Source: a virus
Strand: one strand, 5' to 3'
IMG/VR virus record: IMGVR_UViG_3300024520_000057
Location: 1-64,000 of that record
Length of the DNA: 64,000 nt
The notes under the pieces were generated by a model. That model was not told the origin of the DNA. It made no database searches and was given only the letters and a program-made list of their open reading frames with translations. Shown here one piece after another: positions 15,968-23,468 of the stretch; the stretch's first letter is position 1, and each line of letters opens with the position of its first letter. A program made the position numbers and the translations under genes.

Positions 15968-15984
15968 TTGATGGGTGTGATGCA

Positions 15985-16326
15985 ATGAAAAAATTTCCAT
16001 GGTTATTATTAATTGTAATTTTAATTGTTGGCAGTTTCCTTTTTATGCTTATTGAATCTGATTATGATAATGTTCAAAGGGAAAAATTATTGATAATAGA
16101 AAATGAAAAGGCTGATTCAGTTCTTCACATGAGAACATTTGAGCTGGGATATAGATGGGGCAGAACAGACATGTGGGGAGACAGTTTGGAAAGAAGACTG
16201 TTGGAGTTTGAGAAGTGGAGATTTCATGAACAACAAATTATAATAAAGGATAATGTATTTAAAATTGATACTGGTGCAGTGATGATAATTAAACCAGGAA
16301 TTAAATATAAATTAGGAGATGATTAA
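15985..16326 (+). CDS. Small membrane-anchored protein, 113 aa
   Basis: A Lys-Lys start and a strong hydrophobic segment (WLLLIVILIVGSFLFMLI, about 6-23) are followed by a charged helical region containing GYRWGRTD, reminiscent of the linker of the twin genes upstream. It is probably an anchored extracytoplasmic protein. No known family. Confidence 0.6.
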   Translation: MKKFPWLLLIVILIVGSFLFMLIESDYDNVQREKLLIIENEKADSVLHMRTFELGYRWGRTDMWGDSLERRLLEFEKWRFHEQQIIIKDNVFKIDTGAVMIIKPGIKYKLGDD

Positions 16327-16530
16327 ATGAGAACAAAATGGTCAGTTCAGCTTTCGATATTTTCAGAATTGGGAGCACAATCACCGAAAACAGTGGTAAT
16401 AATTTTTATTAGTGGTGGAAGCATTGATAGTTTATTTTCTCAAATTAATGAGAAAAGCAAGGAAATATCTGAAGGTGCAGGTGTGGGATTGAAGAATGTT
16501 GTTTGCACCAGAATAAGTGAGGTGGAATGA
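16327..16530 (+). CDS. Hypothetical protein, 67 aa
   Basis: It begins directly after the previous stop. Strand-rich N-terminal half (TKWSVQLSIFSELG, then KTVVIIFISGG) and a helical middle. ATGA overlap with the next gene. No family is recognised. Confidence 0.5.
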   Translation: MRTKWSVQLSIFSELGAQSPKTVVIIFISGGSIDSLFSQINEKSKEISEGAGVGLKNVVCTRISEVE

Positions 16531-16853
16531 TGCAATGGAGTGGTATTGATGTTGTTTCAACAGACAAAGCAATTGAAATGGGATTGGTTCAGCTCACAGT
16601 TCCAGGATACAGGAATGAAAAGGTAATTGTCAGGGAAGGGGAAAGTATTGGTTACATTTTGCCAACCAAAATGGTGCTATGGACAGAGTGGTGTGTAAGA
16701 CAGGCAAAAAGATTGAATACAGATTCTGAAAGAAAAGCTGTGATTGTAAGTGGTGGAAATAAGTATTACAGTGTTTGGGCAAATCCAATTTCTGAACAGG
16801 GGATGAAAGTAGAGTTTAGACTTTCAAGACCATCAGCAGGGAGGGAAAAATAA
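16527..16853 (+). CDS. Hypothetical protein, 108 aa
   Basis: The sequence has several strands (LVQLTVPGYRNEKVIV, then ESIGYILPTKMVLW) and a Cys/Arg-rich middle. No family is recognised. The ATGA overlap and codon use support a real gene. Confidence 0.55.
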   Translation: MMQWSGIDVVSTDKAIEMGLVQLTVPGYRNEKVIVREGESIGYILPTKMVLWTEWCVRQAKRLNTDSERKAVIVSGGNKYYSVWANPISEQGMKVEFRLSRPSAGREK

Positions 16854-16901
16854 TAAATATGATAAATTGATTTTGTATATTATCTTAATATGGAGGCTGT
16901 A

Positions 16902-17141
16902 ATGGAAATAGAGTTTGATATTTGTGGTGATTGCAAAAATGTGCCCAAGGACAGGCTTGTAAAGGTGTCTAAGGCAAATGGTGGTATAAAAAGCCACCAT
17001 TTTTATTGTAAGCATTTGTATCCAAAGAGAATAGGCATATTGCCGAAGAACAATCACAATTTTGGTGCACATAAAAGAGGAGGTGGGAATCACGACCATT
17101 CTATGCATGTGTGGAACGTTAAAGAATTTACAAGGATATAA
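16902..17141 (+). CDS. Small Cys/His-rich protein, 79 aa
   Basis: GGAGG at 16892-16896 points to ATG 16902 rather than ATG 16890. Residues include CGDCKN and later HHFYCKH, giving three Cys and several His that could bind one zinc ion, and a His-rich C-terminal part (GGGNHDHSMHVW). Function unknown. Confidence 0.55.
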   Translation: MEIEFDICGDCKNVPKDRLVKVSKANGGIKSHHFYCKHLYPKRIGILPKNNHNFGAHKRGGGNHDHSMHVWNVKEFTRI

Positions 17142-17144
17142 GCC

Positions 17145-17483
17145 ATGAAGAAATACATATATTTGTTGATGTTTATGATCCCAATAGTCTTGTTGTTGAT
17201 TAATAAATTTGTTGCTGATGATCCATCCACCTCTATAATGGAAAAATATAGCAATGAGACAATGGAGCCAGCTTATGGTGAATTGGAATCAGAATCAGAA
17301 GGGGCTGTTACAAAAGATTATGATCCACCTGTGATGGATACTATTGATAATATAGACAGGATTGGTGACATGATAGTGGATTGGGTTGTGGAGTTGGCAA
17401 GTGTATTAACATCACTAACAGGATTTATAATGTTTATTAGGGAAAAAAGGAAAGTGAAGGTGAAAAATGACATTACAAGATAA
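17145..17483 (+). CDS. Two-span membrane protein, holin candidate
   Basis: An N-terminal hydrophobic helix (YIYLLMFMIPIVLLLI, about 4-20), an acidic middle of about 60 residues, and a second hydrophobic helix (VVELASVLTSLTGFIMFI, about 85-102) followed by a very basic tail (REKRKVKVK). Size, topology, charged tail and overlap with the peptidase gene downstream fit a holin. The 19500 gene is a second candidate. Confidence 0.55.
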   Translation: MKKYIYLLMFMIPIVLLLINKFVADDPSTSIMEKYSNETMEPAYGELESESEGAVTKDYDPPVMDTIDNIDRIGDMIVDWVVELASVLTSLTGFIMFIREKRKVKVKNDITR

Positions 17484-17892
17484 AAGATCATATTTTCTTA
17501 CATATGCTCACTTGTTTGTTGGGCAATGGTATAAATGGGGAGGGGATGATCCCACTGGATTTGATTGTTCAGGATTTGTAATTGAATGTTTGAAATCAGT
17601 TGGTATGGTAGATAGGAAAGCTGATTACACTGCTCATAATCTTATGACTATGTTTGCCCACAAGGAAGTGGTGGAACCATTTAAGGGATGCTTGGTGTTT
17701 TACACCACTAATGAGGGTAAGGCATATCATGTAGAAATATGTGTAAGTGATGAGCTCAGTTTGGGAGCATCTGGTGGAGGCAGCAAAACATTAACAATCA
17801 AGGATGCTATGAAAACAAATGCATTTATAAAAACAAGGAAAATAAGGTTAACAACATGGAGGAAATTTGTAGATGTGTTTAAAGAAGATTGA
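17467..17892 (+). CDS. NlpC/P60 cysteine peptidase, likely endolysin
   Basis: At 141 aa this is a single NlpC/P60 domain: WYKWGGDDPTGFDCSGFV with nucleophile C34, and AYHVEIC with H88. A third polar residue further on should complete the triad. It should cut D-gamma-Glu-to-diamino-acid bonds in peptidoglycan at lysis. No signal peptide is present, so it would need a holin for export. The gene before it overlaps and encodes a membrane protein. Confidence 0.85.
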   Translation: MTLQDKRSYFLTYAHLFVGQWYKWGGDDPTGFDCSGFVIECLKSVGMVDRKADYTAHNLMTMFAHKEVVEPFKGCLVFYTTNEGKAYHVEICVSDELSLGASGGGSKTLTIKDAMKTNAFIKTRKIRLTTWRKFVDVFKED

Positions 17893-17898
17893 GAAATT

Positions 17899-18129
17899 AT
17901 GCCACTTGTAGATAAGTTAGGTGAAAGAGTTATAATCTATGCTCATGGGAAAAGATACAAGGGTATTCTTTACAGCATGGATGATGAAGAAATTGTTTTG
18001 GTAGAAAAAAGGAAAAGAACAGTTGAGTATGAGCATATTCAAACAGATGCATTGACATCTTATAAAGGGGAGATTATTGTAATTGAGAAGCCAGAGGTTT
18101 CAATGGATTTTAAATTTGAAAGACAATAA
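17899..18129 (+). CDS. Small protein with an Sm-like pattern, 76 aa
   Basis: Residues 6-45 (LGERVIIYAHGKRYKGILY, then MDDEEIVLVEKRKRTVEY) resemble the strand pattern of Sm/Hfq-like barrels, but this is only a resemblance. It ends in MDFKFERQ, a C-terminal motif shared with the genes at 18621 and 22415. An 87-nt non-coding gap follows, in which I see no hairpin or certain promoter. Confidence 0.5.
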   Translation: MPLVDKLGERVIIYAHGKRYKGILYSMDDEEIVLVEKRKRTVEYEHIQTDALTSYKGEIIVIEKPEVSMDFKFERQ

Positions 18130-18216
18130 AGCTGTCTTGTTAGGATAGTGCTCCATGAATTTCTATTTGTAATATGAAGAAAATTTTTTATATTCCACAT
18201 AAAGGAGAAAAATCTT

Positions 18217-18624
18217 ATGGATTGGAAACTTTTTTTAGTCCTATTTGTAATAATCCTGCCAATGTTTCTAATAGCACAGCCACACACAGTTATTCTTAAA
18301 TTTGATGGAACACCAATTCCAGATATAAAAAGCTATCAATTGTTCAAAGTTGAGTTGCCAGATACCAATGAGTTTTGGGACTGGGATAGCAAGCCACTTG
18401 ATTATGTTCCATACAGAACAATTCAACACACCAACCACATGTATTATCTTGATACAACAACTGTAAATTTACCTTATGCTCAATTTGCAGTTTTACAGAT
18501 GGATAAGTCTGGAAATATAGATAAAAAGTTTAATCAGTTGAGCTATGTTGTAGAATTACAGGATTCAGTGACAGTTATTGATATTGAAGTTTCAGGTTAC
18601 AGAATAAAGCAAAGGAAATATTGA
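18217..18624 (+). CDS. Secreted protein, 135 aa
   Basis: AAAGGAG precedes ATG 18217. The N-terminus is a signal peptide (KLFLVLFVIILPMFLIAQ) likely cut after Ala before Gln. The mature part is strand-rich (TVILKFDGTPIPDIKSY, then QFAVLQMDKSGNI) and could be an Ig or fibronectin-like domain. Export by the host places it in the periplasm or outside. It overlaps the next secreted-protein gene. Confidence 0.65.
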   Translation: MDWKLFLVLFVIILPMFLIAQPHTVILKFDGTPIPDIKSYQLFKVELPDTNEFWDWDSKPLDYVPYRTIQHTNHMYYLDTTTVNLPYAQFAVLQMDKSGNIDKKFNQLSYVVELQDSVTVIDIEVSGYRIKQRKY

Positions 18625-19253
18625 TGAAAGATGGACACAAACTTTTGATTACAGTTATTGTTATTATACTTATGGCTGTATTGTGTGATAGTTATGTAAA
18701 AGCACAATCATGGGTAGGCTATGATCCTATACATCCTGATCCTGTAGCTGATACCATGCACATTAATTATTCACCACTTGATGAAAGTTTTAACAATGTA
18801 GATATATTAGTGATAAATGGGCTGGATAGTTTTTGGGTGTTTACAGATACACTGTGGGATGATTCAGTTACAATCAATAGTGTTGTAAAAATGAAATTTC
18901 CAATTAATGGTGATTATAGGATAATGAATTTCACCTTTCTTGATTCCCAAGTGGATACAAATAAAAATTATTATTTCAAGTATCAGGTATCAAATGTTCA
19001 GAATCCACCAGTATTAGACATATGGGATGGTGTTTCATTTTTACCATTAACAGCAATTCATGGTGACAGTGCAGTTATAAAAGGTGAAATTAATTTTAAC
19101 ATTGTAGGTAATAAGCAGTATATAGTGTTGCAAATTTATAGGGGAATTGATACAGTGTTATATAATGCATCTGTATCATTAACAGATCCCAGATGGAACT
19201 TTTCCAATTTTAAATTTGAAAGATTAGGTGATTTAAGAATAACAAAGGAGTAA
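18621..19253 (+). CDS. Secreted protein, 210 aa
   Basis: A basic N-terminus and hydrophobic core (LLITVIVIILMAVLC) ending SYVKAQ form a signal peptide. The mature region is all-beta in appearance with many Asp, Thr and Val (VDILVINGLDSFWVFTDTL). The C-terminus contains SNFKFERLGD, encoded by a 17-nt stretch (19207-19223) identical to one at the end of the 17899 gene (18107-18123). Function unknown. Confidence 0.65.
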   Translation: MMKDGHKLLITVIVIILMAVLCDSYVKAQSWVGYDPIHPDPVADTMHINYSPLDESFNNVDILVINGLDSFWVFTDTLWDDSVTINSVVKMKFPINGDYRIMNFTFLDSQVDTNKNYYFKYQVSNVQNPPVLDIWDGVSFLPLTAIHGDSAVIKGEINFNIVGNKQYIVLQIYRGIDTVLYNASVSLTDPRWNFSNFKFERLGDLRITKE

Positions 19254-19255
19254 TC

Positions 19256-19495
19256 ATGGAACCAATTAAATTTAAAGAACACAATGTGGTGTATGCAGAA
19301 GATCAGCCTGAATATTTGCCTTTGCCAGTGCTTAAATTAGAAGATGGTGAAGTAATATCATGTTGGAAGCTGAATTTTATTGAGAAAATGAAAATCTTGT
19401 TATTTGGCAAATTGTGGTTAAGTATTCTAACATTTAACAAATCTTTACAACCACTGCTGCCATCAGTATCAAAACCATTTTTAAATAGGAGATAA
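19256..19495 (+). CDS. Small conserved-looking phage protein, 79 aa
   Basis: It starts 2 nt after the previous stop. The pattern EYLPLPVLKLEDGEVISCWK then LFGKLWLSILTF and QPLLPSVSKP resembles a short protein often found near lysis genes in other phages. Its role is not known to me. Confidence 0.6.
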   Translation: MEPIKFKEHNVVYAEDQPEYLPLPVLKLEDGEVISCWKLNFIEKMKILLFGKLWLSILTFNKSLQPLLPSVSKPFLNRR

Positions 19496-19499
19496 TATT

Positions 19500-19823
19500 A
19501 TGGAACAGATAAGCATGGAACAAATGTTAAATGTTTTGGTGGTTGGTGTAATGGCAATTTTGGGAGTGTTGTCTCATTTCTTAAAGAAAAAGGTAACAGG
19601 ACAATCACTGGATGATATCAAAGAGTATTTTTCTGGACATTTCAAGGATACAGCATTAATGTTAATTGGAACAGTGATTGGTGTTGGAATGTTATTTTAT
19701 TTTGAAAATGCCAATTTCCATACAGCATTTTTAACTGGTTACACAGCTGATTCTTTATTCAATAAAGGCAAACAGGATGAAATGTTGAAGGAAATGATTG
19801 AAAAGGAAAAGGAGAAGAAATGA
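19500..19823 (+). CDS. Membrane protein with two helices, holin-like candidate
   Basis: Helix 1 (MLNVLVVGVMAILGVLSHFL) and helix 2 (ALMLIGTVIGVGMLFYF) are joined by a charged loop (KKKVTGQSLDDIKEYFSG); a segment FLTGYTADSLFNK and a Lys/Glu tail follow. The topology fits a class II holin or another phage membrane protein. It overlaps the next membrane protein by 4 nt. Confidence 0.55.
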   Translation: MEQISMEQMLNVLVVGVMAILGVLSHFLKKKVTGQSLDDIKEYFSGHFKDTALMLIGTVIGVGMLFYFENANFHTAFLTGYTADSLFNKGKQDEMLKEMIEKEKEKK

Positions 19824-20389
19824 TGAGCCTTGGTTTTCTATCTAAATTGGTAGATTGGAAAGTTGCTCTGATAGTTATTGGGTGTATTGCTGTATTCTAT
19901 GCTTTCAAGTATCACCTTGATCCACAAATAATTGAGGTGGAACCAGTGGTTATTGAAAGGGAAGTATTTACATTTGTTCCTTCACCACCAGATACTGTAT
20001 ATGCAGATACTGTATTTACACCTTATGCAGTATTCATAGACACCAATTACAATAAACATGATGAGGATATAAATAAACTAAAAGGTCATTTAGCAGATCT
20101 TCAACAACAGTTAAGGGATGCAAGGGCAGGAATATTTACAAGTAGAATATCCACTAAACTATTTGACCATAAATATTTTTCATCAGAAGTATGGGCAAGA
20201 AGTCCATTAAAGGTGGATGAGTTTAAAAATCAAGTTATTATCAAGCATGATATAATTTATGAAGATAAATATATGTCAAGAATGAAAGGTCTTGAAATGC
20301 AGATAGGCAAGAGCAAAAGAAAAGGATTCATATATGGTGGAATATTAGGATTTGGACTGGGAGCTGTAACAATGGCTGTGATTAAATGA
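19820..20389 (+). CDS. Membrane protein with coiled coil, possible spanin-like
   Basis: One N-terminal helix (VALIVIGCIAVFYAF, about 15-29), a Pro/Asp/Val-rich periplasmic-type stretch, a short coiled coil (INKLKGHLADLQQQLRD), and a C-terminal hydrophobic segment (GFIYGGILGFGLGAVTMAVI). An i-spanin usually has the first helix and coiled coil; the C-terminal helix is unusual. A lysis role is inferred from location. Confidence 0.5.
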   Translation: MMSLGFLSKLVDWKVALIVIGCIAVFYAFKYHLDPQIIEVEPVVIEREVFTFVPSPPDTVYADTVFTPYAVFIDTNYNKHDEDINKLKGHLADLQQQLRDARAGIFTSRISTKLFDHKYFSSEVWARSPLKVDEFKNQVIIKHDIIYEDKYMSRMKGLEMQIGKSKRKGFIYGGILGFGLGAVTMAVIK

Positions 20390-20448
20390 AATGCACATGG
20401 AATTGTTTATAATTTTTATAATATTGTTAAATTTGTTTCAGGTATGTT

Positions 20449-20607
20449 ATGAATACAATAATAGTTAAATTGCAATGTCAACAAGTTGAATGTGTTCATA
20501 ATTTATTATATTGTTGTAATTTGAAAACATTGTTAATTAATAAGGATGGTAGATGTTCACAAATTCAAATAAAAAAAGAGGATAAAAGTGTGCACAACAA
20601 GCAGTGA
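20449..20607 (+). CDS. Small Cys-rich protein, 52 aa
   Basis: CAGG lies 6 nt before ATG 20449. The six Cys pattern (KLQCQQVECVHN, LLYCCN, then NKDGRC) resembles short DUF1540-like Cys modules. Its end overlaps the next gene by 20 nt. In the 59 nt before it there is a 25-codon ORF (20391-20468) with a hydrophobic stretch, which I regard as unproven. Confidence 0.5.
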   Translation: MNTIIVKLQCQQVECVHNLLYCCNLKTLLINKDGRCSQIQIKKEDKSVHNKQ

Positions 20608-20950
20608 TAACAAGTCATTTGACTTTAGCATAGATAAGTTAAAGGAAGCAATTGAAATGGTGAATCAGATTGAACCATTTTATAAGTTTGCTAAGAAATT
20701 GAAACCAGATTTTGATCCAGAAAAACATACTATGCTCTTAAATTCAGATTTGGTAATGACTTGTATGGGTGGAAATGAAAATACACCATATTATGTAATT
20801 CTTTCACCATATGCTGAGAAGGATAGTGTTGTATTTATTGATAATGAGAAAATAAAATTTATGAATCCATTTGTAGAATTAAAGAGGAAGGAACAAGACC
20901 AGTGGACATTAAATCAATTGATATTAGGCTCATCAAATTTCATTTTATAG
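20588..20950 (+). CDS. Hypothetical protein, 120 aa
   Basis: GAGG lies upstream of GTG 20588. The N-terminal half is helical (IDKLKEAIEMVNQIEPFYKF), the middle strand-rich (YYVILSPYAEKDSVVFI). No known family. It overlaps the following membrane-protein gene by 49 nt. Confidence 0.55.
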   Translation: MCTTSSDNKSFDFSIDKLKEAIEMVNQIEPFYKFAKKLKPDFDPEKHTMLLNSDLVMTCMGGNENTPYYVILSPYAEKDSVVFIDNEKIKFMNPFVELKRKEQDQWTLNQLILGSSNFIL

Positions 20951-21384
20951 CAATTGGTATTTCTTTAATATTTATAACAATTTGGCAATTGGGTGAACCA
21001 TATGGATGGATTGTAGCATTTGTGGTAATGTATGCTTTCATTATGTTTTTCAAAGCAGTAAGGGATCATATCCAATTTGGGAATTTCACCCATACTAAAA
21101 TGGATTATTGGATAACTTGGTTAAAAAAGTTCCTTTTGGGCAAATATGAAAATGCACCAAAGACTTGGGATGGCTGGCACTTAATGGATGGACTCACCAT
21201 ATCATTGCCATTATGGTATATTATAGCTATAATAAATAGATTTGTTCTTGGGTGTGAATGGTATTGGACTATTATAGCATGGGTGGTTGTATGGATAGTG
21301 GTGTATCAGTATTTTAATTGGTGGTATCACCACAGATTGCCAAAAGTGAAACAAAAATGGTTTATGAGAAGCTGGAGAGATTAA
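20902..21384 (+). CDS. Polytopic membrane protein, 160 aa
   Basis: GGAAGG upstream of GTG 20902 supports this start. There are about four hydrophobic segments: FIAIGISLIFITIW, WIVAFVVMYAFIMFF, SLPLWYIIAIINRFVL and WTIIAWVVVWIVVY. Loops are rich in Trp, His and Lys. Function unknown. Confidence 0.6.
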   Translation: MDIKSIDIRLIKFHFIAIGISLIFITIWQLGEPYGWIVAFVVMYAFIMFFKAVRDHIQFGNFTHTKMDYWITWLKKFLLGKYENAPKTWDGWHLMDGLTISLPLWYIIAIINRFVLGCEWYWTIIAWVVVWIVVYQYFNWWYHHRLPKVKQKWFMRSWRD

Positions 21385-21399
21385 GATGGCATAGTGATT

Positions 21400-21510
21400 A
21401 TGGGTATTGCTTTGTGTGTTGTATTATTAAAGGTTGTAAAGGAAAATGGAAGGACAATTCACCAATTAGCTGAGGCAATAAAGGAAATGGTCAGGTGGAG
21501 AAAAGAATGA
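21400..21510 (+). CDS. Small protein, 36 aa
   Basis: From ATG 21400 (or GTG 21394) runs MGIALCVVLLKVVKENGRT followed by a basic helix. It fits the gap between two genes and ends in an ATGA overlap with the glycosyltransferase. A short hydrophobic N-terminus may touch the membrane. Uncertain. Confidence 0.4.
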   Translation: MGIALCVVLLKVVKENGRTIHQLAEAIKEMVRWRKE

Positions 21511-22298
21511 GAGATTGGTCAAACAAGATAGTTAGAGGCAATGTATGGGATGATTTTAGAAAAACATTTCATTTTGCAGATAGACCAGTATCAATTCTGG
21601 TTGCGACTTATAACAGACTTCCACTGCTTCAAAAATGTATTTGGAGCATAATTGCATCAACAACAGTGCCATACTCTATTGTTGTTGGAAATGATAATTC
21701 TGATGATGGAACAGAGGAATGGTTGGATGAGATGCAGGACAGGGAATTATTAGTTCATGTAAATTTTCCTGTTAATTCTGGGTCTGTTGATAATTATAAT
21801 TGGTTGGTAGGACATGCCAAGGATGAATGGTGTGTGATGATTCAGGACGATATTTATATTCATAGATGGTGGGATATTGCCTGTATGGATTTGATATTGA
21901 AAAGGCAGGATGCAGGATATGTTAGTTTTTACAACTACTCAAGAAAGTTTGATACGAAAAAATTTGTTAAGATTGATAATGAGATAATTTATAGCTATAT
22001 TACAGGACTTTCAGCAACATGGATGAAAAAGGAATTGTGGGAAACAGTGGGACATTTTAAGCTACCTTCCAGCCATACAAAGATGGGATTCTATGATTCA
22101 TTGTTTTGTGGTGAAGCAGTAAAGTTGAAATCACTTGAGCATAAGAGGAAGGCAGGATATTTTACAATACCAGATTATGCAGAAATAATGGATAGGAAAA
22201 ATCACCGACTTGGTGAAGAAGAGTATCAAATTAATAGTGGATATATAGCACACAGGGCAAAATTTAAAAAATCTGTTGGAGGAGTAGGGAATGGATAG
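21507..22298 (+). CDS. Family 2 (GT-A) glycosyltransferase
   Basis: Start ATG 21507 overlaps the small gene before it. The N-terminal half is a GT2 domain: VSILVATYNRLPLLQKCIWS, VGNDNSDDGTEEWLDEM, NSGSVDNYNWLVGHA and the metal-binding DQD-type strand CVMIQDDIYI. The C-terminal half is probably acceptor-binding. It transfers a sugar from a nucleotide sugar to an unknown acceptor in the cytoplasm. Confidence 0.85.
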   Translation: MRDWSNKIVRGNVWDDFRKTFHFADRPVSILVATYNRLPLLQKCIWSIIASTTVPYSIVVGNDNSDDGTEEWLDEMQDRELLVHVNFPVNSGSVDNYNWLVGHAKDEWCVMIQDDIYIHRWWDIACMDLILKRQDAGYVSFYNYSRKFDTKKFVKIDNEIIYSYITGLSATWMKKELWETVGHFKLPSSHTKMGFYDSLFCGEAVKLKSLEHKRKAGYFTIPDYAEIMDRKNHRLGEEEYQINSGYIAHRAKFKKSVGGVGNG

Positions 22299-22410
22299 TG
22301 ATAAAATCAAAGAAGAAATAATTATCAAAACAAAAGAGTCAATGGATTATGATGACATGATTAACAGGATTGTTTTATACATATTAAATAATTACAAAAA
22401 GAAGGAGTAA
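22291..22410 (+). CDS. Small protein, 39 aa
   Basis: GGAGG about 8 nt upstream of ATG 22291 and overlap with the previous stop support this ORF. It is a charged helix (DSDKIKEEIIIKTKESMDY). It sits directly before the cohesin-like gene; any link is unknown. Confidence 0.5.
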   Translation: MDSDKIKEEIIIKTKESMDYDDMINRIVLYILNNYKKKE

Positions 22411-22414
22411 AGCT

Positions 22415-22918
22415 ATGTTTTCAGGTGAGAAAATATTTGTGACTATTAATTTGAATGGTGGAATCACAGGAGTTCAAGGTGTTATTAATGCTGGGTGTAT
22501 TATTAATTATGATCCCAATCTTTTTGATCCAGATGCAGATCCTATATTGCCAAATACACAGGTGGATGCTGAAAATGGTAATTTATTTCAGGGCACTCCA
22601 AGTGTTGCTGCCAGCATTGCTAAAGATGGTGGTGGAGTTGAAATTCCAGGCAAGATAGTTGTAGCTGTGGCAGATAATGTTAATCCACCCAGCTTAGGAG
22701 CTGGAGTTGCAGCTGAGGTTGTTAATATAGCATTTACAGCAAAGCAGGTAATTACACCAGTAAGTGCTACATTTAATATTGATCCAGCAGGAAGGGAAGT
22801 CAGAACAATTAATGGAGTTGTGGCTGGAACATCATGGAATGAAATATCACCACAGATCACAGTTGAACCAATTCCTGAAGCACCAGTGGCAAGCATAAAT
22901 TTTAAATTTAGCAGGTGA
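22415..22918 (+). CDS. Cohesin-like domain protein
   Basis: AAGGAG precedes ATG 22415. The 167 residues match the cohesin/CBM-type beta-sandwich pattern: FSGEKIFVTINLNGGITGV, a YDP block (CIINYDPNLFDPDADP), then PGKIVVAVADNVNPP and VVNIAFTAKQVITPVSATF. Unlike cell-surface cohesins it has no signal peptide, so it would stay in the cytoplasm and could enter virions. It lies 4 nt before a gene with two dockerin-like loops. It ends INFKFSR. The family call comes from pattern recall only. Confidence 0.6.
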   Translation: MFSGEKIFVTINLNGGITGVQGVINAGCIINYDPNLFDPDADPILPNTQVDAENGNLFQGTPSVAASIAKDGGGVEIPGKIVVAVADNVNPPSLGAGVAAEVVNIAFTAKQVITPVSATFNIDPAGREVRTINGVVAGTSWNEISPQITVEPIPEAPVASINFKFSR

Positions 22919-22922
22919 TGTT

Positions 22923-23465
22923 ATGAGGAAAATGGTTGTATGCCTATGGCTACTGTTATTTGTAGCTGTAGGCTTTTGTCAGTTACCAGATACACTGAAG
23001 TATGTGTATATTGAAATGGATGTGGTGGGTTGGAGAGGAGTGGAAAGAATTATTGAAATTGTTGATAATGATACATTGTTAAATATTCCCAATCCAGATT
23101 TTATGAGTCCACTTATTGATGATACCAGTGTTTTCCATTACGGAGTTCAACATTATAATTATCCAGATGGAAGCAAATTTGCCTTTGGTTTAGAATATCA
23201 ATTTGAAACTATATTTGTCACACCAGATAGTCAGTATGTCTATTGTATAAAATGGATGTTTCTTCATGGTGACTGGGATGATGATGGAATTGTTGGAGCT
23301 CCAGATTTAGGTGTGGTTGTTCAGAATATAGGAACTTTTGGTGTTCCCTATGAGGGTGCAGGGGACATAGACAGGGATGGAGCAGTGTTGGCACCTGATT
23401 TAGGATGGCAGATTGATCCAAATGCAGTTTATGGTAGAATATATACACCAACAGATTGTGATTAA
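22923..23465 (+). CDS. Secreted dockerin-like protein
   Basis: A signal peptide (KMVVCLWLLLFVAVGFCQ) with likely cleavage before Gln20 is followed by a strand-rich domain (about 25-110) and a C-terminal dockerin-like pair. Calcium loop 1 is D117-x-D119-x-D121 with D128 (GDWDDDGIVGAPDLG); loop 2 is D148-x-D150-x-D152 with D159 (GDIDRDGAVLAPDLG). The 31-residue spacing and Gly at position 6 of both loops match type I dockerins. Type I dockerins bind cohesins tightly when calcium is present. Confidence 0.75.
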   Translation: MRKMVVCLWLLLFVAVGFCQLPDTLKYVYIEMDVVGWRGVERIIEIVDNDTLLNIPNPDFMSPLIDDTSVFHYGVQHYNYPDGSKFAFGLEYQFETIFVTPDSQYVYCIKWMFLHGDWDDDGIVGAPDLGVVVQNIGTFGVPYEGAGDIDRDGAVLAPDLGWQIDPNAVYGRIYTPTDCD

Positions 23466-23468
23466 AGA

